From: an uncultured Lachnospiraceae bacterium | GTDB lineage: Bacteria; Bacillota; Clostridia; Lachnospirales; Lachnospiraceae | Assembly (NCBI GenBank): GCA_947566645.1 | Contig: CANOKL010000002.1 | Coordinates: forward strand, 124,001-188,000 | Reading direction: 5' to 3' | DNA: 64,000 nucleotides | In this document: positions 33,000-42,580 of the stretch, piece after piece | Layout: each line of letters opens with the position of its first letter | Position numbering within the stretch: position 1 is the stretch's first letter | Program-made: the position numbers and the translations under genes | Notes under the pieces: model-generated | What the model was told of the DNA's origin: nothing | Seen by the model: only the letters and a program-made list of their open reading frames with translations | The model's database searches: none

Positions 33000-33602
33000 A
33001 TGGATCAGGAGCAGAAGAAACTTTTTAAAGCGATGACGCCGGGAAAGAAGATGGAATACCTGTGGATGTATTATAAGGCATGGTTTGCAGGGCTTCTGAT
33101 TCTTATTGCCGCGGCCGGAACCGGAATTATGATGTACCGGGGAATGCATACCACGGTTCTGTTAAATGTGGCAGTTGTGGGAGGCGATCATAATCAGGCG
33201 GTGGAGTTCGCACAGGATTTTGCCGGATATGCGGGAATCACGAAAAAGGACGGGGAAATCCGTGTAAAAGCGAATCTTCCGGACGAAAGCAGCGGCAGTT
33301 CTCTTACGACTGCCCTTACAACTCTTATGGGTGCGGAGGCGCTGGATGTCCTTATCTGTTCCGAAGGGATTTATGAAGAATACAGCAGCCAGGACGGGTT
33401 CCTCAGTGTGAAGGAGCTGCTGGGGGAAGAGGCAGAGGCCTGCGGGGGCCAGGTGCTTTCTGACGCTGTCTGCCTGGGAGCAGACAGCCTGCCTGGAAGA
33501 AAGAAGATGGTACAGTATGATAAGATCTATGCAGCTGTATCTGTAAACTGCAAAAATCCGGGGCTGGCGGCTGAATTTTTGCGTTATCTGATGGAGAAAT
33601 AA
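33000..33602 (+). CDS. Single-pass membrane protein of unknown function, 200 aa
   Basis: A basic, soluble N-terminus (about 1-42, MTPGKKMEYLWMYYKAW) precedes one membrane helix (about 43-60). An extracellular domain of about 135 residues has a pattern like a small substrate-binding or DUF domain (VAVVGGDHNQAVEFAQDF). No family is recognised. The ATG at 33000 is chosen because GGGAAGGG lies upstream; an in-frame ATG at 32958 overlaps the previous gene without a site. It is the third gene of the M18 operon. Confidence 0.75.
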   Translation: MDQEQKKLFKAMTPGKKMEYLWMYYKAWFAGLLILIAAAGTGIMMYRGMHTTVLLNVAVVGGDHNQAVEFAQDFAGYAGITKKDGEIRVKANLPDESSGSSLTTALTTLMGAEALDVLICSEGIYEEYSSQDGFLSVKELLGEEAEACGGQVLSDAVCLGADSLPGRKKMVQYDKIYAAVSVNCKNPGLAAEFLRYLMEK

Positions 33603-33612
33603 AAGTATACTC

Positions 33613-33641
33613 TTGACGAATACTGGCAAAAACAGTAAAAT
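33613..33641 (+). promoter_or_regulatory. Promoter of ppdK
   Basis: TTGACG (33613-33618), 17 bases, TAAAAT (33636-33641). The leader is about 43 nt, with AGGAGG before the ATG. Confidence 0.75.
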
Positions 33642-33690
33642 ATTATATGCGACTTAAAAAAATATTTAGTTTTTAGGAGGTCATGACAAA

Positions 33691-36315
33691 ATGGCAAAAT
33701 GGGTTTATATGTTTACAGAAGGTAACGCGACCATGAGAAATCTTCTCGGCGGTAAGGGTGCGAACCTTGCCGAGATGACAAGCCTGGGTCTTCCGGTACC
33801 CCAGGGCTTCACGATCACAACAGAGGCCTGCACACAGTACTATGAGGACGGCAGGGCGATCAATGACGAGATTATGGAGCAGATCATGGAAGCCGTTACG
33901 AAGATGGAGGCTATTACAGAAAAGAAATTCGGAGATAAAGAGAATCCGCTTCTTGTTTCTGTACGTTCCGGTGCCAGAGCATCCATGCCGGGTATGATGG
34001 ACACCATCCTGAACCTTGGTCTTAACGAGGATGTTGTAGAGGTGCTGGCAGAGAAATCCGGCAATCCGCGCTGGGCATGGGACTGCTACAGAAGATTTAT
34101 CCAGATGTATTCTGACGTAGTTATGGAAGTCGGAAAGAAATACTTTGAAGAGCTGATCGACAAGATGAAAGAGGAGAAGGGTGTTAAGCAGGATGTTGAG
34201 CTTACCGCAGAGGATCTTAAGAGTCTTGCAGGACAGTTCAAGGCAGAGTATAAGGAAAAGATCGGACAGGACTTCCCGTCTGACCCGAAGGAGCAGCTGA
34301 TGGGAGCAATCAAGGCTGTATTCCGTTCCTGGGACAACCCGAGAGCCAATGTATACCGTCGTGACAATGACATCCCGTATTCCTGGGGAACAGCTGTTAA
34401 CGTACAGTCCATGGCATTTGGCAACATGGGCGATGACTGTGGTACAGGTGTTGCATTTACCCGTGACCCGGCTACAGGAGAGAACGGCCTGTTTGGAGAA
34501 TTCCTGACAAATGCACAGGGCGAAGACGTAGTTGCAGGTGTCCGTACACCAATGCACATCTCCGAGATGGAACAGAAGTTCCCGGAGGCATTTGTTCAGT
34601 TTAAGAAGGTTTGCGAGACTCTTGAGAATCACTATAGAGATATGCAGGATATGGAGTTTACCGTAGAACACGGCAAGCTGTACATGCTGCAGACACGTAA
34701 TGGCAAGAGAACTGCACAGGCGGCTCTTAAGATTGCGTGCGACCTTGTTGATGAGGGCATGAGAACAGAGGAAGAGGCAGTTGCCATGATTGATCCGCGT
34801 AACCTGGATACACTGCTTCACCCGCAGTTTGACACTGCTGCACTTAAGGCTGCTACACCGATGGGCAAAGGTCTTGGCGCTTCTCCGGGAGCAGCATGCG
34901 GCAAGGTTGTATTTACGGCAGAGGATGCTGTAGAGTGGCATGCAAGAGGAGAGAAGGTTGTTCTTGTCCGTCTTGAGACATCACCAGAGGATATCACAGG
35001 TATGAAGTCCTCACAGGGTATCCTGACTGTACGCGGAGGTATGACAAGCCATGCAGCCGTTGTTGCGCGTGGAATGGGTACATGCTGTGTATCTGGATGC
35101 GGCGACATCGCTATGGACGAGGAGAATAAGAAGTTTACACTGGCAGGAAAGGAATTCCATGAGGGAGATCCGATCTCCATTGATGGTACAACAGGTAACA
35201 TCTATGACGGAATCATTCCTACTGTTGACGCTAAGATTGCCGGTGAGTTCGGAAGAATCATGGCATGGGCAGATAAGTACAGAAGATTAAAGGTCCGTAC
35301 CAATGCGGATACACCGGCAGACGCGAAGAAGGCTGTTGAGCTCGGCGCAGAGGGTATTGGTCTTTGCCGTACAGAGCACATGTTCTTCGAGGAGGACAGA
35401 ATTGCTGCATTCCGTGAGATGATCTGCTCTGATACTGTAGAGGAGAGAGAGGCAGCTCTTGAAAAGATTCTGCCTTACCAGCAGGGTGACTTTGAGGCTC
35501 TTTATACCGCACTGGAAGGAAATCCGGTTACCATTCGTTTCCTTGACCCGCCGCTTCACGAGTTCGTTCCGACTGAGGAAGAGGATATTAAGAAGCTTGC
35601 TGATGCCCAGGGCAAATCCGTAGAGGATATCAAGACACTGATTGATTCCCTCCATGAATTCAACCCAATGATGGGACATCGTGGATGTCGTCTTGCAGTT
35701 ACTTATCCTGAGATTGCCAAGATGCAGACAAAGGCTGTAATCCGTGCGGCGATCAATGTGAAGAAGGCTCATCCGGACTGGGCAGTTAAGCCGGAGATCA
35801 TGATTCCGCTGATTGGCGATATCAAGGAGCTTAAGTATGTGAAGAAGTTTGTTGTCGAGACTGCAGATGCAGAGATTGCGGCAGCAGATATTGAACTTGA
35901 GTATGAAGTTGGTACGATGATTGAGATTCCGAGAGCAGCTCTGACAGCAGATGAGATTGCGAAGGAAGCTGATTTCTTCTGCTTCGGTACAAACGATCTG
36001 ACACAGATGACCTTCGGATTCTCCCGTGATGACGCTGGTAAGTTCCTTGAGGCTTACTATGATGCGAAGATCTACGAGAATGACCCATTTGCGAAGCTTG
36101 ACCAGACAGGTGTCGGCAAACTGATGGAGACTGCAATCAAGTTAGGAAAACCGGTGAATCCGGCGCTTCATATCGGTATCTGCGGCGAGCACGGCGGAGA
36201 TCCGAGCTCTGTAGAGTTCTGCAATAAGATCGGTCTGGATTATGTATCCTGCTCACCGTTCCGTGTACCAATTGCAAGGCTCGCGGCAGCGCAGGCAGCG
36301 ATTGCACAAAAGTAG
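33691..36315 (+). CDS. ppdK: Pyruvate, phosphate dikinase
   Basis: The 874-aa protein matches the usual length. The ATP-grasp N-terminal domain (GGKGANLAEMTSLGLPVP) is followed by the phosphohistidine domain (GGMTSHAAVVARGMG, H454) and the PEP-binding barrel with GICGEHGGDPSS near the end. It interconverts pyruvate, ATP and phosphate with PEP, AMP and pyrophosphate and is common in fermentative Clostridia as a pyruvate kinase alternative. Its codon use (many GTT, CTT and GAC codons) suggests high expression. The regulatory protein gene (ppsR) is not in the window. Confidence 0.97.
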   Translation: MAKWVYMFTEGNATMRNLLGGKGANLAEMTSLGLPVPQGFTITTEACTQYYEDGRAINDEIMEQIMEAVTKMEAITEKKFGDKENPLLVSVRSGARASMPGMMDTILNLGLNEDVVEVLAEKSGNPRWAWDCYRRFIQMYSDVVMEVGKKYFEELIDKMKEEKGVKQDVELTAEDLKSLAGQFKAEYKEKIGQDFPSDPKEQLMGAIKAVFRSWDNPRANVYRRDNDIPYSWGTAVNVQSMAFGNMGDDCGTGVAFTRDPATGENGLFGEFLTNAQGEDVVAGVRTPMHISEMEQKFPEAFVQFKKVCETLENHYRDMQDMEFTVEHGKLYMLQTRNGKRTAQAALKIACDLVDEGMRTEEEAVAMIDPRNLDTLLHPQFDTAALKAATPMGKGLGASPGAACGKVVFTAEDAVEWHARGEKVVLVRLETSPEDITGMKSSQGILTVRGGMTSHAAVVARGMGTCCVSGCGDIAMDEENKKFTLAGKEFHEGDPISIDGTTGNIYDGIIPTVDAKIAGEFGRIMAWADKYRRLKVRTNADTPADAKKAVELGAEGIGLCRTEHMFFEEDRIAAFREMICSDTVEEREAALEKILPYQQGDFEALYTALEGNPVTIRFLDPPLHEFVPTEEEDIKKLADAQGKSVEDIKTLIDSLHEFNPMMGHRGCRLAVTYPEIAKMQTKAVIRAAINVKKAHPDWAVKPEIMIPLIGDIKELKYVKKFVVETADAEIAAADIELEYEVGTMIEIPRAALTADEIAKEADFFCFGTNDLTQMTFGFSRDDAGKFLEAYYDAKIYENDPFAKLDQTGVGKLMETAIKLGKPVNPALHIGICGEHGGDPSSVEFCNKIGLDYVSCSPFRVPIARLAAAQAAIAQK

Positions 36316-36350
36316 GCGAATAAAAACCAATAAAAATGAGCCAATTCGAG

Positions 36351-36390
36351 AACCTTGGGGGGTCACACCTTCAAGGTTTTCTTCTTCTCT
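36351..36390 (+). terminator. Probable terminator of ppdK
   Basis: AACCTTG (36351-36357) pairs with CAAGGTT (36372-36378), followed by a pyrimidine tail TTCTTCTTC. The T run is interrupted, so efficiency is uncertain. Confidence 0.6.
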
Positions 36391-36433
36391 TCTTTTCTCA
36401 ATAGAGAAAAACGAAACGAGTTTTGAAACAAGT

Positions 36434-36520
36434 ATGAAACAAATTTTGAAACCAAAAGATTTTGCTAGATTAAAGTTAGTTATTGGAGGACTGGAAAAGA
36501 AAGATGAGATTATGATTTAG
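36434..36520 (+). CDS. Possible small peptide, 28 aa
   Basis: An ATG at 36434 opens a frame with translation MKQILKPKDFARLKLVIGG ending KKDEIMI. The composition looks protein-like (amphipathic, charged), but the ribosome site is poor. It could be a small gene or the tail of a decayed one. The rest of 36316-36755 shows no other gene. Confidence 0.25.
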   Translation: MKQILKPKDFARLKLVIGGLEKKDEIMI

Positions 36521-36755
36521 GAAGTAGTAGTTTTATAGTCAGTTGAGTAGTTTGATGAAATGCTGAGGGAGTTATATATTTTTTGCATCTCCTCTTTTTT
36601 TCTGGCGCCGATACAGTGGCAAGGGGGCTTTTGGGCAAGAAATTTATGTTGTGGAATATGCTTTACTATGATAAACTAAACTACAGAAGAAATATATGGC
36701 AGCAGTGCGGTTTGTCTGTCTGCTGCAAAGAATGAGAGAATCAGGAGGCAGGAAA

Positions 36756-38144
36756 GTGGATAAACAAACGACAGCAGAAGAGAATAAAAGTACTCTTAGG
36801 GGATTGCGGATACAGACGCTCAGTCTGTGGATGGTTGCTGCCACGCTGGTGGTATCCGTTCTGATTGGTGATGGGATCATTCATGTAATGAGGGATCACA
36901 AAAAACTTGCTGAGATGACAAAGGAATACATATATGTGCAGGAGGAAGCAGAGGATCTGTTACTGGGCTCGAATTATCTGACAGATCAGGTGCGCCTTTA
37001 TGCTGTTACAAAAGATCTGAGCTATGCCAGGGCATATTTTGTTGAGGCAGAGGAGACAAGAAGAAGAGACAAGGCGCTTGATGCACTTGAAGAGCTGATG
37101 AAAGACAGAGACGACGAGGTTCTGAAGCCTTCCAGGGAGGCTCTGGCATTATCCAATGAGCTCATGGATCTGGAGTTTCATGCCATGAAGCTTGCAGCAC
37201 TGTCTGCAGATGAATCCGGCAGTACGCTTCTGCCGCAGATCAGCGACTATCCGCTGACAGAGGAGGAATTGTCCTATACGGCTGAGGAAAAATCAGATGC
37301 TGCGGTCAGTCTGGTGTTCAGCGAGGAATACAGAGAGATGAAGCGGCAGATCGAAGGAAAAATATCAGACGTAACGGAAAGCGTTATCGCGATCAGTGAA
37401 AAGGAGCAGGAAGAAAGTGAGCAGGTGATGAAGGCCGCACTGACCCGGCAGAGTATCTATACTGTTCTGATTGTGATACTGGTAATCTTTTCTTACATTA
37501 TGATTGCAGTTCTCATCTTAAGGCCAATCCGTGTCTATGTGAACTGTATTAAGAATAATAATTTTCTGGAAATTACGGGAGCTTATGAGTTTAAATACCT
37601 TGCGGCTACCTATAACAATGTCTATGAGATGACCCTGGAGCAGCAGAATATGCTCCGGCAGAAGGCAGAGAAGGACGCATTGACCGGCCTTTTGAACCGG
37701 CAGTCATTTGAGCAGCTCAAAGAGAGGCTTCGCGATCCGGCAAAGAAGCTTGCATTTTTAATGATTGATGTTGATGTGTTTAAAGCGATCAATGATAATT
37801 ACGGACATGATGTAGGGGATCAGGCTTTAATTAAAGTTGCAAATCTTCTGGATGAAAATTTCAGGAGGGCAGATTATATCCTCAGAATCGGCGGAGATGA
37901 ATTTGCGGTTATTATGGAAAAGATAACTGTGGATCAGAAACAGATCATCCGGGATAAGATCAATGCAATCAACGATATCCTTCAGCATCCCCAGGGAGAT
38001 TTCCCTAAATATTCGCTCAGCGTCGGCATCGCGTTCTCTGAGGAAGGATTTCATGAGAAACTCTTTCAGCAGACAGATACAGCGCTGTACCATACAAAGG
38101 AAAACGGCAGATGCGGCTTTACATTTTATGACGAGCTAAAGTAG
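36756..38144 (+). CDS. Membrane diguanylate cyclase (GGDEF), 462 aa
   Basis: A GTG start at 36756 follows AGGAGG at 7 nt, better placed than in-frame ATGs upstream. Two membrane helices (about 21-41 and 232-254) enclose an extracytoplasmic helical sensor domain of about 190 residues. The cytoplasmic GGDEF domain has the active motif GGDEF at 379-383 and the inhibitory I-site RxxD (R370-D373). It should make cyclic di-GMP and be feedback inhibited. The TAG stop shares its G with a GGGGACGGGG palindrome. No EAL partner is nearby. Confidence 0.92.
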   Translation: MDKQTTAEENKSTLRGLRIQTLSLWMVAATLVVSVLIGDGIIHVMRDHKKLAEMTKEYIYVQEEAEDLLLGSNYLTDQVRLYAVTKDLSYARAYFVEAEETRRRDKALDALEELMKDRDDEVLKPSREALALSNELMDLEFHAMKLAALSADESGSTLLPQISDYPLTEEELSYTAEEKSDAAVSLVFSEEYREMKRQIEGKISDVTESVIAISEKEQEESEQVMKAALTRQSIYTVLIVILVIFSYIMIAVLILRPIRVYVNCIKNNNFLEITGAYEFKYLAATYNNVYEMTLEQQNMLRQKAEKDALTGLLNRQSFEQLKERLRDPAKKLAFLMIDVDVFKAINDNYGHDVGDQALIKVANLLDENFRRADYILRIGGDEFAVIMEKITVDQKQIIRDKINAINDILQHPQGDFPKYSLSVGIAFSEEGFHEKLFQQTDTALYHTKENGRCGFTFYDELK

Positions 38145-38177
38145 GGGACGGGGCATTTTTAAAAATGCCCCGTCCCC
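38144..38177. repeat. GGGGACGGGG palindrome, copy E
   Basis: A perfect 17-bp palindrome (38144-38160 with 38161-38177, GGGGACGGGGCATTTTT and complement) begins on the last base of the GGDEF gene's TAG stop. Its centre is the same as copy C at 17433 and copy G at 46255. Confidence 0.92.
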
Positions 38178-38179
38178 AA

Positions 38180-38208
38180 TTGTCATTTCCCGAATATTCT
38201 ATATTAGA
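38180..38208 (+). promoter_or_regulatory. Possible promoter of the subtilase gene
   Basis: TTGTCA (38180-38185) followed by TTTCCC resembles the -35 regions at 1727 and 39128. The -10 is unclear (ATTAGA at 38203-38208 with a 17-base spacer). Confidence 0.35.
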
Positions 38209-38240
38209 TACTTTTTTATTAGAATGTGGAGGGATCTGAC

Positions 38241-39125
38241 ATGGATAGAGTAAAGAAGAGTGTAGGATACTGGTGTGACGGCGCGGGGATGCGGTCTGGT
38301 CAGGGGTGCGGTATACGTGTGGTCATTTTAGATACCGGGATTGCGGCGCACCCGGATTTTAAGGGGCGGATTGTTTCTTTTGAGGACTGTGTGAACAGGA
38401 GAAAGCTTTTGTATGATGACAGTGGACATGGGACACATGTGGCGGGGATTCTGGCAGGGGATGGGAGGATGTCTAAGGGTGTGCTTGCCGGGATGGCGCC
38501 GAAGGCGGAGCTCTGTATTGTGAAGGTGCTAGATGCGAAGGGGGAGGGAAAGATTGATGATATTTTAAGGGGGCTGTGCTGGACCGGGGAAAATGCAGGG
38601 AGGCTGGGAATACGGGTGGTGAATATCTCTGCAGGTGCAAAGGAGGGATTTGATGAAAGGAAGGAGAACCAGCTCCTTGAGGCTGTGGACCGGCTTTGGG
38701 ACATGGGCCTGGTTGTGGTTGTATCAGCAGGGAATTACGGACCGAAGGAGGGGACAATAGCGGTGCCTGGAACGAGCAGAAAGGTGATTACAGTAGGGGC
38801 GTTCAAGGAGGGGAAGGAACCTGGATGCTCCGGGAACGGTCCTACGGGGGAGTGTATTGTGAAGCCGGATCTGGTGGCCCCGGGATACCAGATTATATCT
38901 TGCAATAATGTTTCGCCGAAGATAAAGAAGCCTTATACGGTTAAGAGCGGGTCCTCCATGGCGACGCCGGTCGTTTCCGGGGCAATTGCAATGCTGCTGT
39001 CCACATATCCGGATATGAGCAATGTGGAGATTAAGCTTCGGCTCAGGGAAACCTGTGAACGGGTTACCGGGACAATGGCAGGAACGGGATGGGGGATGCT
39101 GCGTGTGGATAAATTACTGTTTTGA
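38241..39125 (+). CDS. Cytoplasmic subtilisin-like serine protease (S8), 294 aa
   Basis: The catalytic triad is D31 (VVILDTG), H63 (SGHGTHVAG) and S239 (GSSMATP), with the oxyanion Asn in VSAGNYGP. There is no signal peptide or long propeptide, so it resembles intracellular subtilisins. GGAGGG lies 8 nt before the ATG at 38241. The gene is strongly G-rich on the coding strand (many GGG and AGG codons) compared with the genes on each side. Confidence 0.9.
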   Translation: MDRVKKSVGYWCDGAGMRSGQGCGIRVVILDTGIAAHPDFKGRIVSFEDCVNRRKLLYDDSGHGTHVAGILAGDGRMSKGVLAGMAPKAELCIVKVLDAKGEGKIDDILRGLCWTGENAGRLGIRVVNISAGAKEGFDERKENQLLEAVDRLWDMGLVVVVSAGNYGPKEGTIAVPGTSRKVITVGAFKEGKEPGCSGNGPTGECIVKPDLVAPGYQIISCNNVSPKIKKPYTVKSGSSMATPVVSGAIAMLLSTYPDMSNVEIKLRLRETCERVTGTMAGTGWGMLRVDKLLF

Positions 39126-39127
39126 GA

Positions 39128-39156
39128 TTGACATTTCCCCAAATATTCGGTATCAT
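39128..39156 (+). promoter_or_regulatory. Promoter of the acyl-CoA ligase gene
   Basis: TTGACA (39128-39133), 17 bases, TATCAT (39151-39156). The TTGACATTTCCCCA block is identical to that at 1727. Confidence 0.65.
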
Positions 39157-39204
39157 TTACTTTAGTAGTTAGACGCGTTAAAGCGGGAAGGGAATTAAGA
39201 TAAA

Positions 39205-40839
39205 ATGCCTATTACAGATGTTTTAGAGAAAAACTGCCGGTTATACGGCGAGGACGTATGTCTTGTAGAGATTAACCCGGAGATGCCGGAGACAAGAAAG
39301 GTTACATGGAAGGAGTTTGAGCTGATTGAGCCGGTGCGTGCCTCATATTACCGCCGTGAGATCACATGGAATGTATTTAATGAGAAAGCCAACAGATTTG
39401 CCAATCTGCTTCTGGAACGTGGAATCCGGAAGGGGGACAAGGTGGGGATTCTTCTGATGAACTGCCTGGAGTGGCTGCCGGTTTATTTCGGAGTGTTAAA
39501 GACAGGGGCCCTTGCGGTGCCGCTTAATTTCCGGTATTCGGCAGATGAGATTAAGTATTGTGTGGAACTTGCCGAAGTGGATATTCTGGTATTTGGACCA
39601 GAGTTTATCGGCCGTGTGGAGGAAGTGGCAGATGAGATCAGCAAGGGGCGGCTTCTCTATTATGTGGGAGACGGATGCCCGGGCTTTGCAGAGGATTATA
39701 CGATGCATACGGCAAATTGCTCCAGCCAGTCTCCGAAGATTGATATTAATGATGATGACTATGCAGCAATTTATTTTTCCTCAGGAACAACGGGATTTCC
39801 GAAAGCGATCCTGCATACCCATGAAGCACTGATGCACTCGGCAAAGGTAGAGCAGAATCATCATGGGCAGACAAAGGAGGATGTGTTCCTGTGTATTCCG
39901 CCTCTTTATCATACAGGTGCGAAGATGCACTGGTTCGGCAGTCTTCTGACAGGAGGCAAGGCGGTTCTTCTGAAGGGTGCAAACCCGGAATTTATTCTGC
40001 GGGCAGTGTCGGAAGAGAAGTGTACGATTGTATGGCTTCTGGTGCCCTGGGCGCAGGATCTTCTTCTGGCGCTTGACAGTGGGAAGATTAATCTTGAGAT
40101 GTACCAGCTGAAGCAGTGGCGTCTGATGCATATCGGCGCACAGCCGGTGCCCCAGAGCCTGATCAGGCACTGGAAGGATTATTTCCCGGATCACCAGTAT
40201 GATACTAATTATGGCCTCAGTGAATCCATTGGTCCCGGCTGTGTACATCTGGGCGTGGAGAATATTCACAAGGTTGGCGCGATCGGAAAGGCGGGTTATG
40301 GCTGGAAGACAAAGATCATTGATGAAAATGGGGATCCGGTGAAGCAGGGCGAGACTGGAGAGCTTGCCGTCAAAGGCCCTGGCGTTATGGTCTGTTATTA
40401 CAATGACCCGAAGGCAACTGAGGAGGTTCTGCATGATGGGTGGCTGTATACAGGCGATATGGCTATGGAGGACGAGGACGGATTTATCTTCCTGGTAGAT
40501 CGTAAGAAAGATGTCATTATCAGCGGCGGTGAAAATATTTATCCAGTACAGATTGAAGATTTCCTCCGTACCAATGACTCCATCCTGGACGTAGCTGTAA
40601 TCGGGCTTCCGGACCAGCGGCTCGGAGAGATCTCGGCAGCGATTATTTCACTGAAGCCAGGCATGATCTGTACAGAAGAGGAGATTAACGAATTCTGCAG
40701 AAAGCTTCCAAGATATAAGCGTCCGCGGAAGATTATATTCGCAGATGTTCCGCGTAATGCAACAGGGAAGATTGAGAAGCCGAGGCTGAGAGAAATGTAC
40801 GGCGCTGCACATCTTGTAGATGCGCAGAACCGTGGATAA
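39205..40839 (+). CDS. AMP-binding acyl-CoA ligase, 544 aa
   Basis: ANL-family motifs are present: A3 YFSSGTTGFPKAILHTH, A5 YGLSESIGPG, A7 DGWLYTGDMA and A10 with the catalytic lysine near RNATGKIEKPR. It activates a carboxylic acid as acyl-adenylate and transfers it to CoA. About 40 extra residues near the N-terminus (FELIEPVRASYYRREITW) are inserted before the usual A1 region. The substrate (fatty, aromatic or bile acid) cannot be told from sequence; the bile acid ligase BaiB looks clearly different. It appears monocistronic. Confidence 0.85.
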   Translation: MPITDVLEKNCRLYGEDVCLVEINPEMPETRKVTWKEFELIEPVRASYYRREITWNVFNEKANRFANLLLERGIRKGDKVGILLMNCLEWLPVYFGVLKTGALAVPLNFRYSADEIKYCVELAEVDILVFGPEFIGRVEEVADEISKGRLLYYVGDGCPGFAEDYTMHTANCSSQSPKIDINDDDYAAIYFSSGTTGFPKAILHTHEALMHSAKVEQNHHGQTKEDVFLCIPPLYHTGAKMHWFGSLLTGGKAVLLKGANPEFILRAVSEEKCTIVWLLVPWAQDLLLALDSGKINLEMYQLKQWRLMHIGAQPVPQSLIRHWKDYFPDHQYDTNYGLSESIGPGCVHLGVENIHKVGAIGKAGYGWKTKIIDENGDPVKQGETGELAVKGPGVMVCYYNDPKATEEVLHDGWLYTGDMAMEDEDGFIFLVDRKKDVIISGGENIYPVQIEDFLRTNDSILDVAVIGLPDQRLGEISAAIISLKPGMICTEEEINEFCRKLPRYKRPRKIIFADVPRNATGKIEKPRLREMYGAAHLVDAQNRG

Positions 40840-40903
40840 CTTTGTTACTATTCAAGAGTCAGGAATGCACGTAACCTGCGCATTCTGCGAGAAAGTTCAA
40901 GTG

Positions 40904-40935
40904 GGGACGGGGCAAAATTCATTTTGCCCCGTCCC
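40904..40935. repeat. GGGGACGGGG palindrome, copy F, inside the pyrG 3' end
   Basis: A 15-bp inverted repeat (40904-40918 with 40921-40935, GGGACGGGGCAAAAT and complement). Its right arm is translated on the minus strand as the last residues of PyrG (RDGAK) and supplies the TGA stop. Confidence 0.9.
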
Positions 40936-42532
40936 TTGCACGCAGTGCAGCTTCGATGAATCCCCTAAATAGCGGGTGCGGCCTGTTTGGCCTGGATTTC
41001 AGCTCTGGATGTGCCTGCGTGGCGATAAACCAGGGATGGTCTGTGAGTTCGATCATTTCCACGATGTGTCCGTCCGGGGAGAGCCCGGAGAGCTTCATGC
41101 CATGGGATACGAGGGCGTCCCGGTAGTCGTTGTTTACTTCATAGCGGTGACGGTGGCGCTCCTGTATTTCTTCCTTTCCGTACAGGGCGTAAGCTTTGGA
41201 AGACTTGTCCAGTACACAGGGGTATGCGCCGAGCCGCAGGGTTCCGCCGATATCCTCGACTCCGATCTGCTCAGGCATGATATGGATGACCGGATGGGTG
41301 GTTCCAGGGTCAAGCTCTGCGCTGTGTGCATCGTGATAACCAAGTACATGTCTTGCAAATTCTACGATGGAGAGCTGCATTCCGAGGCAGAGCCCGAGGA
41401 AGGGGATTCCCTGTGTACGGGCATACCGGATTGCTTCCAGCTTGCCGTCAATTCCGCGGTGGCCAAAGCCTCCGGGAACAAGGATTCCGCTTACACCGTC
41501 AAGGATCTCCTGTACATTTTCTGCATTGATTGTTTCTGAATCTACCCATTTTATATTGACAGTGGCATGGTTGTAGATGCCGCCATGCTTGAGCGCTTCT
41601 ACGACACTGATGTAGGCGTCATGGAGCTGTATATATTTTCCGACCAGAGCGACAGTGACTTCTGTATTCGGGTGGCGGAGATAGTCCACCATTTCTGTCC
41701 AGTCACTGAGGTCCGGTTCAGGGCATGGAAGGTTCAGGCATTCGCATACAACACCTGCAAGATTCTCCTTTTCCATTGCAAGGGGAGCCTCATACAGGTA
41801 TTCCACATCCAGATTCTGGAGGACATGGCTGGCAGGTACATTACAGAATAAGGCGATCTTATCCTTGATCTGAATGGTCAGGGGATATTCGGAACGGCAT
41901 ACGATGATGTCAGGCCACAGCCCCATACCCTGCAGTTCCTTCACGCTCGCCTGGGTCGGCTTTGTCTTCATCTCCTGGGAAGCCTTGAGGTAGGGAATCA
42001 GGGTTACATGGATTAAAATGACATTCTCCCGCCCCTTTTCGTGCTGAAACTGGCGGATTGCTTCCAGAAATGGCTGACTCTCAATATCTCCTACTGTGCC
42101 GCCAACCTCAATGATCGCAACTTCGGTGTTTGTGGAGGCCGGATTCCTGTGGAAGCGGGATTTGATCTCATTTGTTATATGGGGGATGACCTGCACGGTG
42201 CCGCCGCCGAAGTCTCCCCGCCGTTCCTTCTGCAGGACAGACCAGTAGACCTTTCCGGTGGTGACGTTAGAATTTTTCCCCAGGCTCTCGTCAATGAAAC
42301 GTTCATAATGACCGAGATCCAGGTCCGTCTCCGCACCGTCATCCGTGACAAAGACTTCTCCGTGCTGCACAGGATTCATAGTCCCGGGATCAATATTAAT
42401 GTAAGGGTCGAATTTCTGCATGGTGACAGTGTAGCCGCGGGCTTTCAGAAGGCGGCCTAAGGAAGCTGCCGTAATCCCCTTTCCAAGTCCGGATACAACG
42501 CCTCCGGTAACAAATACATATTTTACTGCCAT
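40919..42532 (-). CDS. pyrG: CTP synthase
   Basis: The 537-aa protein has the N-terminal synthase domain ([17 protein letters not shown]) and the C-terminal glutamine amidotransferase domain ([14 protein letters not shown], nucleophile Cys in GLCLGMQL). It makes CTP from UTP, ATP and glutamine. The last residues, RDGAK and the stop, come from a dispersed palindrome. AAGGAGGAAC precedes the ATG. It lies 48 bases after the DUF1846 gene on the same strand and is probably co-transcribed with it. Confidence 0.97.
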   Translation of the reverse strand: MAVKYVFVTGGVVSGLGKGITAASLGRLLKARGYTVTMQKFDPYINIDPGTMNPVQHGEVFVTDDGAETDLDLGHYERFIDESLGKNSNVTTGKVYWSVLQKERRGDFGGGTVQVIPHITNEIKSRFHRNPASTNTEVAIIEVGGTVGDIESQPFLEAIRQFQHEKGRENVILIHVTLIPYLKASQEMKTKPTQASVKELQGMGLWPDIIVCRSEYPLTIQIKDKIALFCNVPASHVLQNLDVEYLYEAPLAMEKENLAGVVCECLNLPCPEPDLSDWTEMVDYLRHPNTEVTVALVGKYIQLHDAYISVVEALKHGGIYNHATVNIKWVDSETINAENVQEILDGVSGILVPGGFGHRGIDGKLEAIRYARTQGIPFLGLCLGMQLSIVEFARHVLGYHDAHSAELDPGTTHPVIHIMPEQIGVEDIGGTLRLGAYPCVLDKSSKAYALYGKEEIQERHRHRYEVNNDYRDALVSHGMKLSGLSPDGHIVEMIELTDHPWFIATQAHPELKSRPNRPHPLFRGFIEAALRARDGAK

Positions 42533-42580
42533 GATGTTCCTCCTTAAATGTTAAGTTGTTCCCCCAAAAACATTTTATCA

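Noticed and set aside
33673..34941. Minus-strand 422-aa open frame
   Set aside because: It lies fully antisense to ppdK, has Cys/His/Leu-rich shadow composition and no ribosome site or family match.
36569..36600. Weak hairpin before a T run downstream of ppdK
   Set aside because: The stem has a bulge and only about six pairs with a long loop, so it is not better than chance in AT-rich DNA.
39205..40839. Assignment of the acyl-CoA ligase as bile acid ligase BaiB
   Set aside because: Core motifs and the N-terminal insert differ from BaiB as I recall it, and no other bai genes are present.
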